From the NCBI GenBank assembly GCA_946811695.1, contig OX328124.1, forward strand, positions 25,560,126-25,624,125: a DNA stretch of 64,000 bases. The letters are read 5' to 3'. The position numbers were made by a program, and so were the translations under genes. This stretch comes from Gonocerus acuteangulatus (lineage: Eukaryota; Arthropoda; Insecta; Hemiptera; Coreidae). The notes under the pieces are model-generated. The model had not been told where the DNA came from and ran no database searches. It saw nothing but the letters and a program-made list of their open reading frames with translations. Shown one piece after another: positions 42,583 through 53,825 of this stretch; positions within the stretch are counted from its first letter, which is position 1, and every line of letters starts with the position of its first letter.

Positions 42583-43854
42583 TTAACAAATTCGCTGCTG
42601 GCTCCGTAGAATATTTGGAGCGCCATGGGTGCCGGCTCAATGGTGTATATGGAGCTACCCTCCCTGTATCCAAACAAGTCTCGACACTGTGGCACAGGAG
42701 GCTTGTCCCTCCTACTGGCAACTCAGTATAACCCTCACCCTGTACCATGAGAGGTTTACTAACCCACTCCCTGAAGATTATAATACAGTGGTAACTGCTT
42801 TGCAAACAATTGAAAACATAAAAATGGACTTTGTAAAAGTACGTCTTTTGGACCATGAATTGAAAATTGTGTCAAGATAGTTCTGAGACAGGCCTTAAAG
42901 CCCACAATAATGGCTGCTTCCGATGTGGGGATAATTCACACTTCCAAGCAAAATGTCCTAAAAATGTCAGGGGACATGGATCTAGCAGATGGAGGTCCAA
43001 CTCTCATAATAGAACCAGGAGGAACTGGGGTGGCAATTATCTTTCAAAACAGAATTCTGGAGAAAATCCAATACATAAGAATAGTCATGCACAAAGTGCG
43101 AGTGAAATTGATTTATTGACAACTGAAACTTGTAATTCAAGCATGATCTTTGAAGAAAAATCTTTTATCTATGACAGTGGCGCTTCAAATCATTTTGTCA
43201 AGGGAGAATTGAAATGTTTCATTAAGAACATCACGAAATTAGAAACCACAGTGAAAATTGTTCAAGCGGATGGCCGGATTTTGACGGCAAATGAAAAGGG
43301 TGAGTTGAGTTTTTATGGTAAAAATAAAAAAATTAGAATCGAGGCATTGATTGTACCAGGAATGAAACAGAATTTGCTTTCTTCATCAAAAATTGTTAGC
43401 CATGGGGCAAAAATAATTACAGATAAATCAGGCACTACAGTTTATATTAAAAATAATCCAGTTTTGTTTTTCAAACCCCATAATGGTCTTTATTATTTTG
43501 AAACAGACAAATTTAATTAACAGTGCTTAGTAACTATTGATAAAGGGGAGTTCTGGCATAAAAGAATGGGTCATATTTCAAATGATGGACTCTCGTAATT
43601 GAGTTTACCTATACCAAGCAAATTATGTACCCTGAGAGGTTTATTAACCCACACAACAATTCTGCCATGCCTGTTCCATAGTATATACAGAATTTGAAAA
43701 AAAAAACTAATATTTTGGGGATATTATTATACATAAACTTTTTTAATAGATTTTCTGGTGAATTTATCAAAAATACATAAGAATTAAAAAAAAAACAAAT
43801 AAAGTCACACATGAGGGCAGATTCAAGTAAGGCGGGTGGCAGCGAATTTGTTAA
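42583..43854. mobile_element. TTAA-ended TIR element carrying a copia fragment
   Basis: TTAACAAATTCGCTGC at the left and its exact inverse at the right give 16-bp termini including TTAA, piggyBac-like. The copia-derived segment inside lies between two direct repeats of about 26 bp, TGAGAGGTTTA(C/T)TAACCCAC, at about 42746 and 43632. Confidence 0.6.
42769..43625 (+). pseudogene. Ty1/copia fragment: gag end, zinc knuckle, protease
   Basis: In order: gag UBN2-type end LPEDYNTVVTALQTIENIKM, then VRLLDHELK, a frame change near 42880, CCHC knuckle CFRCGDNSHFQAKCP, a basic tract, aspartic protease active site YDSGASNHFVKGE, LIVPGMKQNLLSSSKI, and, after a stop at 43518, the pre-integrase motif FWHKRMGHISNDGLS. 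The integrase core, reverse transcriptase, RNase H and LTRs are absent. The segment is bounded sharply at both ends, so it is a captured piece rather than a decayed full element. Breaks: a frameshift and at least two stops. Confidence 0.9.
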
Positions 43855-44921
43855 ATATTGAAATAATGAAGTCTTAATGAGATGCACTTTACAAGGGAAG
43901 TGAGATTCAGACATGGAGAGTTTCTCAAAATCTCTCTGAAATCTAATACTTACGAGTGGCTAGTGGTGAGAACCTATTTGTTCTTTCTAGATAACATATG
44001 GACTAGAATTATTGAATAAGATTCCTGTATTTGCAAAAATAAATTGTGTTTTAGACACTTTTGATTAACTAATACCTACCAATACGTAGTGGTTCCAATA
44101 GGCAATGTTTTATGGATTTCCAGTTTGTTCTGAAGGATTAAAAAAGGAATAGTATAGAAAGAAGCTGATTCAAGGTCAAAGGCTAATAGCAATTTGAATT
44201 TCAAAGAGCAGAGGAAAAGTTTCCTATGAGACAGCGTCTGGATGGTGGAAGGATTAGCCCCATGTGCTCGTCATTTTTTATTTATTTTTTCCTTTTAGGT
44301 GCATTGACTACTGCGGTCATTAGCACCAGTGGGCTGGCAATAATATTAACTTTTAATGATGTGACCAGAAATAGTTTTAGTAACAAGCTCCTCGTAAAGC
44401 ACATAGAACAGGAAATCAATGATTTGGATCTGAATTAATTATGTATTTTTATTACTGATCTCCCACCAAGTGAATTAATACAATTAAGTTGTTTTCTATT
44501 TAAATAAACTTTTTTGGGCAAAATGTATATTTCCATTGTTTTTTTTTTTATGCCTTAATTAACCTATGCACTACCCAAAAATTAGATTCTATTAATAATT
44601 AGTATAAATAAAGAAAATATAGTTTTCGGTATTATGTAAACATTTTGTATGTTTAATAAAAATTCGACAAATATGCTTATCTTGTACTACTGTGGGCAGA
44701 GCAAGTAGGTAAATAAATGAAAATAAAAAAAAAAAATTGTATTTTATTCACTGTATATGTCTCAAAAAGGGAACATTATTTTGTTAAAAACAACTGTCAC
44801 TAATTATGAGTGGAATGTACACAGTATAGGACCAAACATTTTTAAAAAACAAAACAACAAAATCTTATGATCCAAGGCTGAATGGACCTTAAGTCGGGTG
44901 GAGATTGAATCAAGATTATTG
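43855..44921. other. intergenic, nothing recognised
   Basis: Short frames only (for example 44226-44438). A GCGGTCATTAGCACC box at about 44312 resembles the SINE tail. No gene or complete element seen. Confidence 0.45.
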
Positions 44922-45057
44922 TTTTTAGCGCGGTTCCTCCCTCCCCCATAGGGAGGAACCCCGCTTATAAGGTTGATACAATGAAACAATCCGGAAGTGC
45001 CGACTAGAAAATTTTGCGTTTCAGAACCCCTAGAGACCGAAAATGATGGTGGTTCAA

Positions 45058-45105
<48 letters not shown>

Positions 45106-46727
45106 TTATATATATATATATATATGTATATATTTATATATATATATGTATATATTTATATATATATATATATATATATATTTGTCTGTTCGCTCTCTAG
45201 GTCGAAGACGAATGGTCCGATTTTGATGAAATTTGGTACAAAAATCCGTCGTCCAATTTGAAAGGTCAAGTTCGTTAACCAGCGAAATCCACCTACCGGA
45301 AGATGGTGTTTGGGGCGAAATTCGAGCAAAAAAATCGTAACGCTTACGTTTTTGAGTTCATAAGCTTCTAAGTACTCGTTTTATATGATTCCTGGGCTAG
45401 GAAAACGAATGAAACCATTTTCAAGGCGATAGCTTTAACCTTTTTCGAGAAAATTGGAAAAATATTTTTTGAATACCATTTTTGGTTTGGGTACTTAGAA
45501 TCATGGGATTCAGTTCAAACATTTTCTGCATGTTCTACTTTCATCAAAGCTAATATGTTGAAATTTTGGTTACGTTTGGAGTTATGGAAGGGTTAGAATA
45601 AAATATTTTATTAACAGACATAAAAAGTTTTAGTAACTTTGTTTAGTTTCCTTAATATCTCGAAAAAGGTTGAGAATCTTGGTAATCGGAAGAATACCAT
45701 TAGAAGGCTTATTAAATGCTCTAAAAAAAAGGTTCTAATGAAAGTTTTGATTAGGCGATGTCAATCGGAGAAATAAGAGCTTAAAACTTTAAAGTAATTG
45801 ATTTCGCTTATTCGAACTGTTCTTTTTGTCTGTTTTTTATTCCTTGTTATTTTTTAATTGCTTATTGTTGGATAATGTATTTGAAAATAAAACAGGTTAA
45901 GAAAAATAAGAAAAACAATTTAATGTTAGAGATATGGATTTCCAAGATATATAGCTTTTCAACTGCCTAGCGTCCTTCCTAGGGAGGGTTCTTTGTCTTT
46001 GATTTTGGTACTTAGAATTATGGGATACAGTTGAAACATTTTCTGCATGTTCGAGTTTCATCAACACTAATATGTTGAAATTTTTGTTACGTTTAGAGTA
46101 AAGGAAGGGTTAGAATAAAATATTTTATTAACAGACAAAAAAAGTTTTTATAACTTTGTATAATTTCGTTAGTATCTCGAAAACCGTTGACAATCTTGTG
46201 AAGCGGAAGATTACCATTCGGAAGCTTACTAAATGCTCTACAAAAAAGGTTCTGAAGAAAGTTTTAATTAGGCGATGTCAATCGGAGAAAAAAGTGCTTA
46301 AAGCTTTAAATTAATTGATTTCGTTTATTCCAATGGTTCTTTTTGACTGTTTTATTTCTTGTTATTTTTTAATTGCTTATAGTTGGATAATGTATTTGAC
46401 AATAAAACTGGTTATGTAAAATAACAAAAACAATTTATTGTTAGAAATATAGATTTCCAAGATTCCAAGACCTTGTCACTAGCGGGTCTGTTTCTACTGT
46501 AGCCGACCCTTCCAGGTAAGATTGTAAATCATGACCTTTCAAGACTTAACTACTCACAAGAATGGCGTTAGTGACCTTAAGGGTTGACACGCCATTATAA
46601 TAATTAATTTAAAAAAAAGACTGGTGGAACCAAAACAATAACTGCTTCTATTTTAATCTTTCAAAATTAGACTAGGGATATGGACGGAACCGCGCTAAGA
46701 TGATGCAGTCCTGCGAGACGGACTTTT
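44922..46727 (+). mobile_element. R1 repeat family, near-full copy 2
   Basis: Same order as copy 1: TTTTTAGCGCGGTTCCTCCC, GGAAGTGCCGACTAGAAAAT, an expanded TA array (45062-45180), TCTGTTCGCTCTC, two internal units (GTACTTAGAATCATGGGATT at 45491 and about 517 bp later), then ACCGCGCTAAGATGATGCAG and GACGGACTTTT. It is interrupted near its right end by a 70-bp SINE tail at 46547-46616. Confidence 0.75.
46547..46616 (+). mobile_element. 70-bp 5'-truncated SINE inside R1
   Basis: The direct repeat AAGACT (46541-46546 and 46617-46622) flanks a segment with ATGGCGTTAGTGACCTTAAG, then GGTTGACACGCCATT and an A-rich end. Uninterrupted R1 copies (58905) read straight through AAGACTGGTGG. Confidence 0.7.
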
Positions 46728-47540
46728 AACTTATATAACTTGATGAGGAAATTTAAAAAAAAATATGACAGGTCAATCTTGACATTTTTTTTTTTCTTAT
46801 TTTTTATGATATTATACACACTCCAATCATCTTACATTATGGGAATTTATTTTTTGCATGCTCTATAATATCGATATTATATGCATTTTTGCTTGTACAA
46901 TTATCCTTATAAGGTAGTTTCCTTATAAGATTAAAAGAGAATAAGAAAGTAAATAAAAATATACACAAAACAAAATCAAGAAGATACAATGAATCCAATT
47001 AAAATAATTACAAGTAAAGATAATTACATTGAAATCGTTAATACTTCATTTTATTTTAATGTTATGAGTAAGAGTTACAAGAAAAGAAAGATAATCATAC
47101 AAAATAATAATGAAGTGTGATAAAAGTTAAAAACTTAGTAAGTATTTAATATAATCAGAATAATGTTCAAATAATAACTCTAGTTTTAAAGTACGCCATA
47201 CTGGATCTTTCATATCATCCCTACTATTTCAAACTACAGAATATGTAAATCTTGTTTTTCAGATTCGAGACTTGCTCTTTGATTGTGGACGATACGGCTT
47301 GTCGTAAATTGTCACAATTCTAACCCATTTACAATAGCCTTTAATACCTTAAATAAAGTATCGTTTAAGACCATTTTTTCAATATATTACTTGGTCAATG
47401 GATAAAATATGTTCGTTCTCTAGTTTGCTCCGATTTGTATATTCGATAGCTGATGTCTTCTGTAATTAAATATTATCAGTTTATGACAATGTGTTCAATG
47501 TTGTGCACAGCTCTGTTATCGCAGTTACATGTAATTTTGT
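46728..47540. other. intergenic, nothing recognised
   Basis: AT-rich sequence without repeat termini or coding motifs I can identify. Confidence 0.5.
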
Positions 47541-47549
47541 CTGTCAGTC

Positions 47550-47552
<3 letters not shown>

Positions 47553-47585
<33 letters not shown>

Positions 47586-47751
47586 CTTTTTTTTTTTTTT
47601 TAACGGCGCATCGACATCTAGGGCATTAGTGCCGACATCCAGGGTGCAATGAGGAATTTTCCAAAAAATTCCTGCTGCCGGTGGGGCTCGAACCCACCAT
47701 CTCCCGCTAATGAATCTAAGGCGCTAGCCCCTAGACCACGGGGAGACCCCT
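47553..47751 (-). mobile_element. tRNA-derived SINE, second subfamily
   Basis: The duplication TCAGTCCAA occurs at 47544-47552 and 47752-47760. The minus-strand head is GGGGTCTCCCCGTGGTCTAG, then GGCTAGCGCC and B box GGGTTCGAGCCCC. The body is AGGAATTTTTTGGAAAATTC and the tail GGCACTAATGCCC…GATGCGCCGTT with a 50-bp A-rich end. It is not a tRNA gene. Confidence 0.88.
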
Positions 47752-48299
47752 TCAGTCCAAATATGTGTAAGTATTATTATGCTGTATTGTTACAACCTTG
47801 TAGTGGGATAATTAAATGTTTATAGTTTTTTAATGGCTCTTTGTTGTTCTTTCTGCGAGTTAGTCCACGCTTTGTACCATCTAGTTAGTGATTCCTGTAT
47901 ATTTTATTGTCCATAATGATGAGTAGATAAATGTAGTTGGTAGCAGTGTTGGGCATTATTCGAATAAAGTATTATTCGAATGATTATTCAAATAAATTTT
48001 TAGTGAATGATGAATAATTCACTGAGTTATCTTATTCACATGGTACATCATGAATGATTCTCATAATTATTCGTTATTCATTATTCGTTATTATTTATTT
48101 CTAGTTGGTCCACAGATTAATCCTACTCAAACACACATATATATACTTATTTCCGGCTGCCAACATCATAATAAAGCTATCATTATTCACTAAAATATGT
48201 TTCTTCTGATTGATCATTCGAATAATTTGTGAATAAAACATAAACTTCATTCACAGAATAACGAATAATGAATAAAAATAATTATTCTTCATTCATGAA

Positions 48300-49060
48300 T
48301 CTACTATATATTTGCCAAATACCACTCACTCACTGACCTATCATCGCCCAGCTCAAACCGCTCTACAGAAAAATTTGAAATTTTGCATGGACGCTCTCTA
48401 TAGAACGTAGACGCTCGCTATGAAAGGATTTTTTGATATTCGAATTTTTAAGTATTTTTAGAGGGGTTTAAAGTTTTCGTTGGTTGCTAGGACGATAAAG
48501 AACAGCTGTTACCGTACATTATCTATTTCATAGTATTATTTTTAATTGAGGTTAATTTCAACTATGATGGCAGTCCTTGAATTACTGGGGTATGGAATAC
48601 TATCAACTTGGAATAGTTTTAGGCAAATAAAACGCTATTACAACTAAAATGAAATAATCTTTGGAATGAAAAAGGAATGGATCAAACCAATTTTGCTTAT
48701 AAAAGAAATGATCTTATTTAATTTATTTTTAAGGTTTTTAAGACACATTTTTACCATCAAATCAAAATTTCAGGGGGGGGGGGCTGCACATCCCTCAGTT
48801 ATATACGCCCACGCTGGTAACCTATAGATAACGGGTTATCTCTACGTTATCTGTTTTTTGATACTGGTGCGGAGCATCCCAATGTCAAGAAACATTATAC
48901 TTTGATTACCTATAAACTGATGACTAACTTATTGTATGACGGGAACCATGCTATAATAAACTGCACAAAATTAAGTAGGAGTGTTAATTTTGATGATACA
49001 TTATTTAACGCAATAAAATAACTACTTATCTGCCGTGACGAAGCACGGGCATTCAGCTAG
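48300..49060 (+). mobile_element. non-autonomous Helitron, both ends present
   Basis: The 5' end is TCTACTATATATTTG preceded by A, and the 3' end is CAGCTAG followed by T, an A/T target site. Just before CTAG the hairpin TGCCGTG-ACGAAG-CACGGGCA is in the expected place. It contains a truncated hAT MITE. Related pieces lie at 25148-25443 and 53102-53335. Confidence 0.85.
48582..48813 (+). mobile_element. CATGGGCG hAT MITE, 5'-truncated, inside the Helitron
   Basis: It begins internally at GGTATGGAATACTA and runs through AACGCTATTACA and AATCAAAATTTC to the G run and the right end TATATACGCCCACG. The left TIR is lost. Confidence 0.75.
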
Positions 49061-49868
49061 TAAAATAATACATTTATTCATTAATCTTTATTCATCATTC
49101 TGAATAATTTTTGCCCAACACTGGTTGGCAGTAATTCTTCTGTTTATGCTTTGACAAATTGAATTTCTTCTTGCTTGCTTTTTTAATTTATTACATATCC
49201 CCCTATTACTGTCTTCTTCTGAACATAAAATAGAAGTTTGCAATTCTTAATCATTATTAAATGAAAACTGAATTATGGAAACCACCATTTAAACATTGTG
49301 CTCCATAATGAAAAATAAATTGATGGCATTGATTAAGGAAATTTGAGAATCCATCAGCACAAGACCCTGCAGACTCTTGCAAATTAAGTTATTAGTTTAT
49401 TACCACTTTGCAACTCTCTTGATAAACATATAAACATGGCTTCCTTCAACAGGCATGCCTCATCTCCTTACAAATCCCTTAACCTTCTAAGTGCGCGAAG
49501 CCACTAAAGTGGCTTGAGCTTGACAGAACCATTGGTATGCTGAACCGTTTTTTTCCGGCTCGAGTTTGCCATGCCCAGGTGCGCAAAGCCCCTACTGTGG
49601 TTTTGATCGTTTTCCGTCTGAATTCGCCAAATCACAATAATGGTTCTGTTGAGAGATAAGCCAATAAATTCATTTTAGTTTTGTAGATTCTAAAAAAGTC
49701 CGACTCGCAGGAATTGCGTCATCTTAGCGCGCTTCCCATCTTATCCCTAATGCTATTTGGAAAGCTGATAATAGAAAAAGTTTTGATTTTTCATGAAAAA
49801 TGTAAAATGGAACCTCAAAGAGATTTTAGGCGCCACAACAAGAATCTGATAATATTATAAACGGAAAT

Positions 49869-50148
49869 CATGGGCGTATATAGGAAATCATTTCGGAGGG
49901 GGCTGGGAAAATTTCGGGGGGGGGGGGCTGAGACCATTTCCGGTGTATGAAATACTAACAATTTAGATCTTGGAAGAGTTTTAGCCAACTAAAAAGCTAT
50001 TACACTTAAAATAGAATATTTTTTATGAACTAAATGATCTTATTTAATTTATTTTTAAGGGTTTTATAAAATTTTTACCGATCTAATCAAAATTTCGGGG
50101 GGGGGGGGCTGCAGCCCCCTCAGCCCCCCCCCCTTATATACGCCCATG
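49869..50148 (+). mobile_element. CATGGGCG hAT MITE copy A
   Basis: CATGGGCGTATATA…TATATACGCCCATG, 280 bp, flanked by the exact duplication ACGGAAAT (49861-49868, 50149-50156). Subterminal G and C runs can pair. Confidence 0.9.
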
Positions 50149-50463
50149 ACGGAAATTACTCCCTCCACCGCGCTCAAGGAAAACGCATTTTCTTACCTTG
50201 TTTTACTAAAATACTCATTTTACCGTTTTATGAAATTAAAAACTAAGGCCAACAGACGCAAAAATATTGATGTCGAAGATTTAAGCACTTTTTTCTCAGA
50301 TTGACATCGTCGATAATTACTTTAGAACCTCTTGTGTAGAGAATTTTGTAAGCTTTCGAATGGTCACGTTCCTCTTACCGCGATTTCGAAATCGCTTTCG
50401 AGATATTTTAGAAAATATACCAAGATCTGAAAACCTTTTCATTCCTATTAATAAAATTTTGTT

Positions 50464-51173
50464 GGTACTTACGTACTAGTTGCACCGATCTCGAGAACTG
50501 GCTCCCAGTCAGTGATCCGGATCAGGCAATATGGCGACCTGTTATTCATACCACTTATGGCACCAAGACCATATATTAATATTATCAACGAGTTGGATTA
50601 AATAGAGTTTCGATATATCCTGTAGCGAGCTAGATTACATAACATTAGCAATTATGTTAATGTAATAATTGCTATGCGTTTCCGGTCGGTACGTTCGCTC
50701 AAGGTTGTGAAACTGTAGTTAAACCAACTCGTTGGTAATGTAGATCACTGGTTTATATCGAAACTGTAGTTACAACTTTCTTGGTGTAAAATATTGCGTT
50801 GCTGCAAAAATGCAATTACATCTTTTTCGGTTGTTGGTAAATTCCAAAGACTCATTTTGACCGTGGAGAGAACAGCACAAAGGACACTAATTGACTCTAA
50901 AAACCAACAACACTCACAACTCACTGAAACATTAAATTTTAAAGGATACGAATTTAAGAGCAAGGCACACAAAACAAGGAAGACTAGAGCGGAAAAGAGA
51001 ACAACCAATGAAATTGCTCAAAAGATCAACCAATAGAAATGCTAGTAGTTCTCTTTTCCGCTCTTATAATGGAGATAACCTCATAATAACCTGTCATTTC
51101 TTGAACCGGATCACTGGGCGTGAGGTTGAACGGGAGCCGGTTCTCGAGATCGGTGAACTAGTACGTAAGTACC
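50464..51173. mobile_element. Merlin-like DNA transposon, non-autonomous
   Basis: The termini GGTACTTACGTACTAGT and ACTAGTACGTAAGTACC extend imperfectly for about 80 bp (GATCTCGAGAAC, AGTGATCCGG). The exact duplication ATTTTGTT is at 50456-50463 and 51174-51181. An 8-bp duplication, a GG start and the transposase-like fragment inside point to Merlin. Confidence 0.75.
50745..50855 (-). pseudogene. Merlin/ISXO2-type transposase N-terminal fragment
   Basis: The minus-strand frame from a Met codon reads MSLWNLPTTEKDVIAFLQQR, then NILHQ, and ends 12 residues later. FLQ-x-R-x-[IL]L near the N-terminus is typical of ISXO2/IS1595-like transposases in eukaryotic Merlin elements, just before the zinc ribbon, which is absent here. 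The catalytic domain is missing. Confidence 0.5.
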
Positions 51174-51300
51174 ATTTTGTTTTTCAACTACTTCCTTACC
51201 TCCAAACGCAAAGAAAATTATAATATCTTAAATTAGATGAATATCAGACATCTGAAACAAGTTTCAACTGAATTAATCGTTTCTAAATACCTAAACTGAA

Positions 51301-52127
51301 AATCCAGTTTCTAACACCGAGGATAGACCTAGCATCATCCGCTACCTAACCTGGTGTCAGACAACCTCAGCCCTCTTCCTGTCTTCGGAAAGGACGAGAT
51401 CTTCTTCTTCTGGTCAGTGAGGCGTTTTTTCGGAAAGTCACTGTCTTCCATTCTGGCAACATGTCAAGCCCACCTCAGTCGGCTTCGTTAGCTGGACTAT
51501 GTTTGGCTGCCAGTTCATGCCGTAGAGCTTCTGGCTAGCAACCTCCATTCTCCAGCCACTTGCATGCATGTCCGCCACGTCTCAGAGCCGGGCTCAGGGC
51601 CCGATTACAGGTATGATCACGGGCCCCCAATAAATGTTGATAAACCCTCCCCTTTTCCCAAACTGAAATCATAATTCCCTCACTTAATGGTTAAAATGTC
51701 TAATAAATTTATAATAATCTGCAATGTACAGTTGCACTAAAAATATAATATAATATGTTCTCAAAATCATCATTAAGAAAATCCACAAAATTAAAAAGTT
51801 AAGTACTTTTTCATAGGCAGGGCCTCCGAGAGAAATTAAGGGCCCTGTCCGGTTCCACGGGAAGAGTGGAAAATTTACGCATTCTCTACGTCTAAGGCAC
51901 ATTGGCACTTCTTATAGCTACAAATTTATGGACTGAGAATATTTAAAAGCTAGTTTATAAATTAGAAATGAAGAATTTAGTAAGTTATCCATTTGTTATT
52001 GTTTTCCACGTTGGAGTAACCCTCCATCGTGGGAGTTTATTTAAAAGTAGGTACGTGTGCCATCCTTTCTGGGTACTGCACGTATTTTGATTATGTACAA
52101 GTATGTGTTAGGCATTTAACTTTATCC
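51301..52127. other. intergenic with a GC-rich block
   Basis: 51330-51640 is GC-rich with stretches such as GGGCTCAGGGCCCGATTACA, not assigned. The rest is AT-rich, with one short minus frame (51684-51908) that I do not accept. Confidence 0.35.
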
Positions 52128-52335
52128 TGAGGGGGCTCCAGCCCCCCTCCCGAAATCGGTAAAAAATGGGCATAAAAACCTTTAAAATAAATTAAATAAG
52201 ATCAAAAATATTTTTTTGGGGCGTAATAGCGTTTAATTATTTCAAGTTCTAGATTATTAGTATTCCATACCCCCTAAATGCTTTCAGCCCCCCCCCCGAA
52301 ATTCGTCCCCCCCCAATTATTTTCTATATACGTTA
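52128..52335 (-). mobile_element. CATGGGCG hAT MITE copy E, degraded
   Basis: Inverted orientation: GAGGGGGCTCCAGCCCCCCT, CCCGAAATCGGTAAAAA, GCGTAATAGCGTTTA, TATTCCATACC and a C run. The outer TIRs have decayed. Confidence 0.65.
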
Positions 52336-52499
52336 GTGTTATATTCGTGTTTAGTCGGCGAATGTCGAAAACAATCAAAGTAAAAAATCTCGCTTTTCAT
52401 TGAGACTTTTTTTTTTTTTTTTTTTGTTTATCATTATACAAACTAATAAGAAGGCATTTTAACTCAAAATATTATTTGGAATAAATATTCTTAGCTTTA

Positions 52500-52575
52500 C
52501 CAATAATATCAGAAAGTATAACATGGGAACGAGCTAAGATGATGCAGTTCCTGGAAGGCTGACGTTTTGATTGAT
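52500..52575 (+). repeat. R1 right-end fragment
   Basis: ACGAGCTAAGATGATGCAGT, then TCCTGGAAGGCTGACGTTTT, is a decayed R1 terminus. Confidence 0.5.
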
Positions 52576-53101
52576 AAAGTAAGCTCCCTTTGAGGAACAT
52601 GTTTAAGAGAGGTCATGTCTGTCCAAGGCAGTTCAGTTTATTGACACAATTGTATGATTATATAACACTTCTGCGCTTCGATTACGTAACAAGATCATTC
52701 TCGCAGTTTGGCGTTCGGAGAACAAACAGCAATTTTAGAAGTACGAGTAATTGTGAAGGAGAATGTATTGAGAACGGTGAAAACTTCCAATCTCTTTGTT
52801 GATAAGAAAAAGATTGTCCTTGGAAGGAATTTCTTCCTCTTTTATTAGATCAAAAGATATTCAGCCCACATGTTGTGGTCGCTACATAGCTCGTTGGTCC
52901 CATTTCTCCGTTAGAGCATAAATTAATATTCCACTTTTTTTGTAACCAATGCTAAAATCTAGGAATCTGCACTTAACTATTTTTATCATTCATGAATTAT
53001 TTAGTAGAATATTCAATGAATGAAGCAATTATTTAGTATACCTTGTAAGAAGTGGATATTTACTTCAATACCTTTTAATCGGGGTTTCATTTATTACGGA
53101 A

Positions 53102-53335
53102 TTAGCTAAACACCCGTGCTTTGTCAAGGCAGATTAGTAGTCATTTCATTGCGTGAAATAACATCATCAAACTTAACGCTACTATATAATTTTGTGCCGT
53201 TTATTTTAGCACGGTTCCAGTCATACTATATGTCATTCATCAATTGATAAGCAATCAAAGTATAATGTTTCTTGGCACTTGGGCGCTACGGACCAGTGTC
53301 AACAAACAGATAACCCGTTATCTATAGGTTACCAG
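53102..53335 (-). mobile_element. Helitron 3' part
   Basis: On the minus strand GGTAACCTATAGATAACGGG, AAGAAACATTATACTTTGAT, the hairpin TGCC…AGCACGGG and the end GTTTAGCTAA with T beyond match the 3' half of 48300-49060, with CTAA in place of CTAG. Confidence 0.72.
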
Positions 53336-53529
53336 TAACAGGAGTTTAACCAGTACATATTAAAATTCATTGTCAGTAATAAATCTACGTTAAAATGTAT
53401 GTTTCCAAGATGTCATTTGGAAACACCCATTATATTCGCGAGCATTACCAAGACGTGTTCTTCGTTCTTCTTGAGATTTTATGGGTCATTTTTGTCTGTT
53501 TTAATTTTTCATGAAATATTAACTGTTTC

Positions 53530-53825
53530 TATTCTAAGCTTTCCTAATGCAAGTAGGGACAAGAACGAAAACGCGCAAAGATGACTTAGTTCCAATTTGT
53601 GTACCAAATTTCATCAAAATTGGACTATTCTTGAGCCTATGAGAGATCGAACAGACAAATGTATATACATACATACAGCATTGAACCAATGGTTATTTTC
53701 GAGGTCTCTAGGTTCTGAACCGCTACATTTTCTAGTCGGCACTTTTGGATTGTGTCATAGGGTCAACCTCATAAACGCGGTTCCTCCCTATGGAGGGAGG
53801 GAGGAACCGCGCTAAAAGGTTGAGA
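53530..53825. mobile_element. rearranged R1 copy with terminal hairpin
   Basis: It has part of the R1 right end (AACGCGCAAAGATGACTTAG), then inverted R1 left sequence (TACCAAATTTCATCAAAATT, GAACAGACAAATGTATATAC, TTTTCTAGTCGGCACTT), ending in a perfect 14-bp stem, CGCGGTTCCTCCCT (53776-53789) with AGGGAGGAACCGCG (53798-53811), then CTAAAA. Confidence 0.65.

Larger units (their letters stand above)
47944..49123. mobile_element. hAT element (CAGTGTTGGGCA) interrupted by a Helitron
   Basis: The termini CAGTGTTGGGCA and TGCCCAACACTG are flanked by GTTGGTAG (47936-47943) and GTTGGCAG (49124-49131), an 8-bp duplication with one mismatch. Without the Helitron it is about 419 bp, made of TATTCGAATAA-like AT-rich repeats, and non-coding. 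Confidence 0.82.
49692..51300 (-). mobile_element. R1 copy 3, interrupted by a hAT MITE and a Merlin element
   Basis: It starts with AAAAAAGTCCGACTCGCAGG and CGTCATCTTAGCGCG (inverted right end), and R1 internal landmarks follow at about 50280-50460 and again at 51182-51300. The two insertions (49869-50148, 50464-51173) have exact 8-bp duplications, so R1 is older than both. Confidence 0.65.

Noticed and set aside
44997..45261. frames with Tyr-Ile repeats
   Set aside because: TA array inside R1 copy 2. The same array in copy 1 has a different length and frame.
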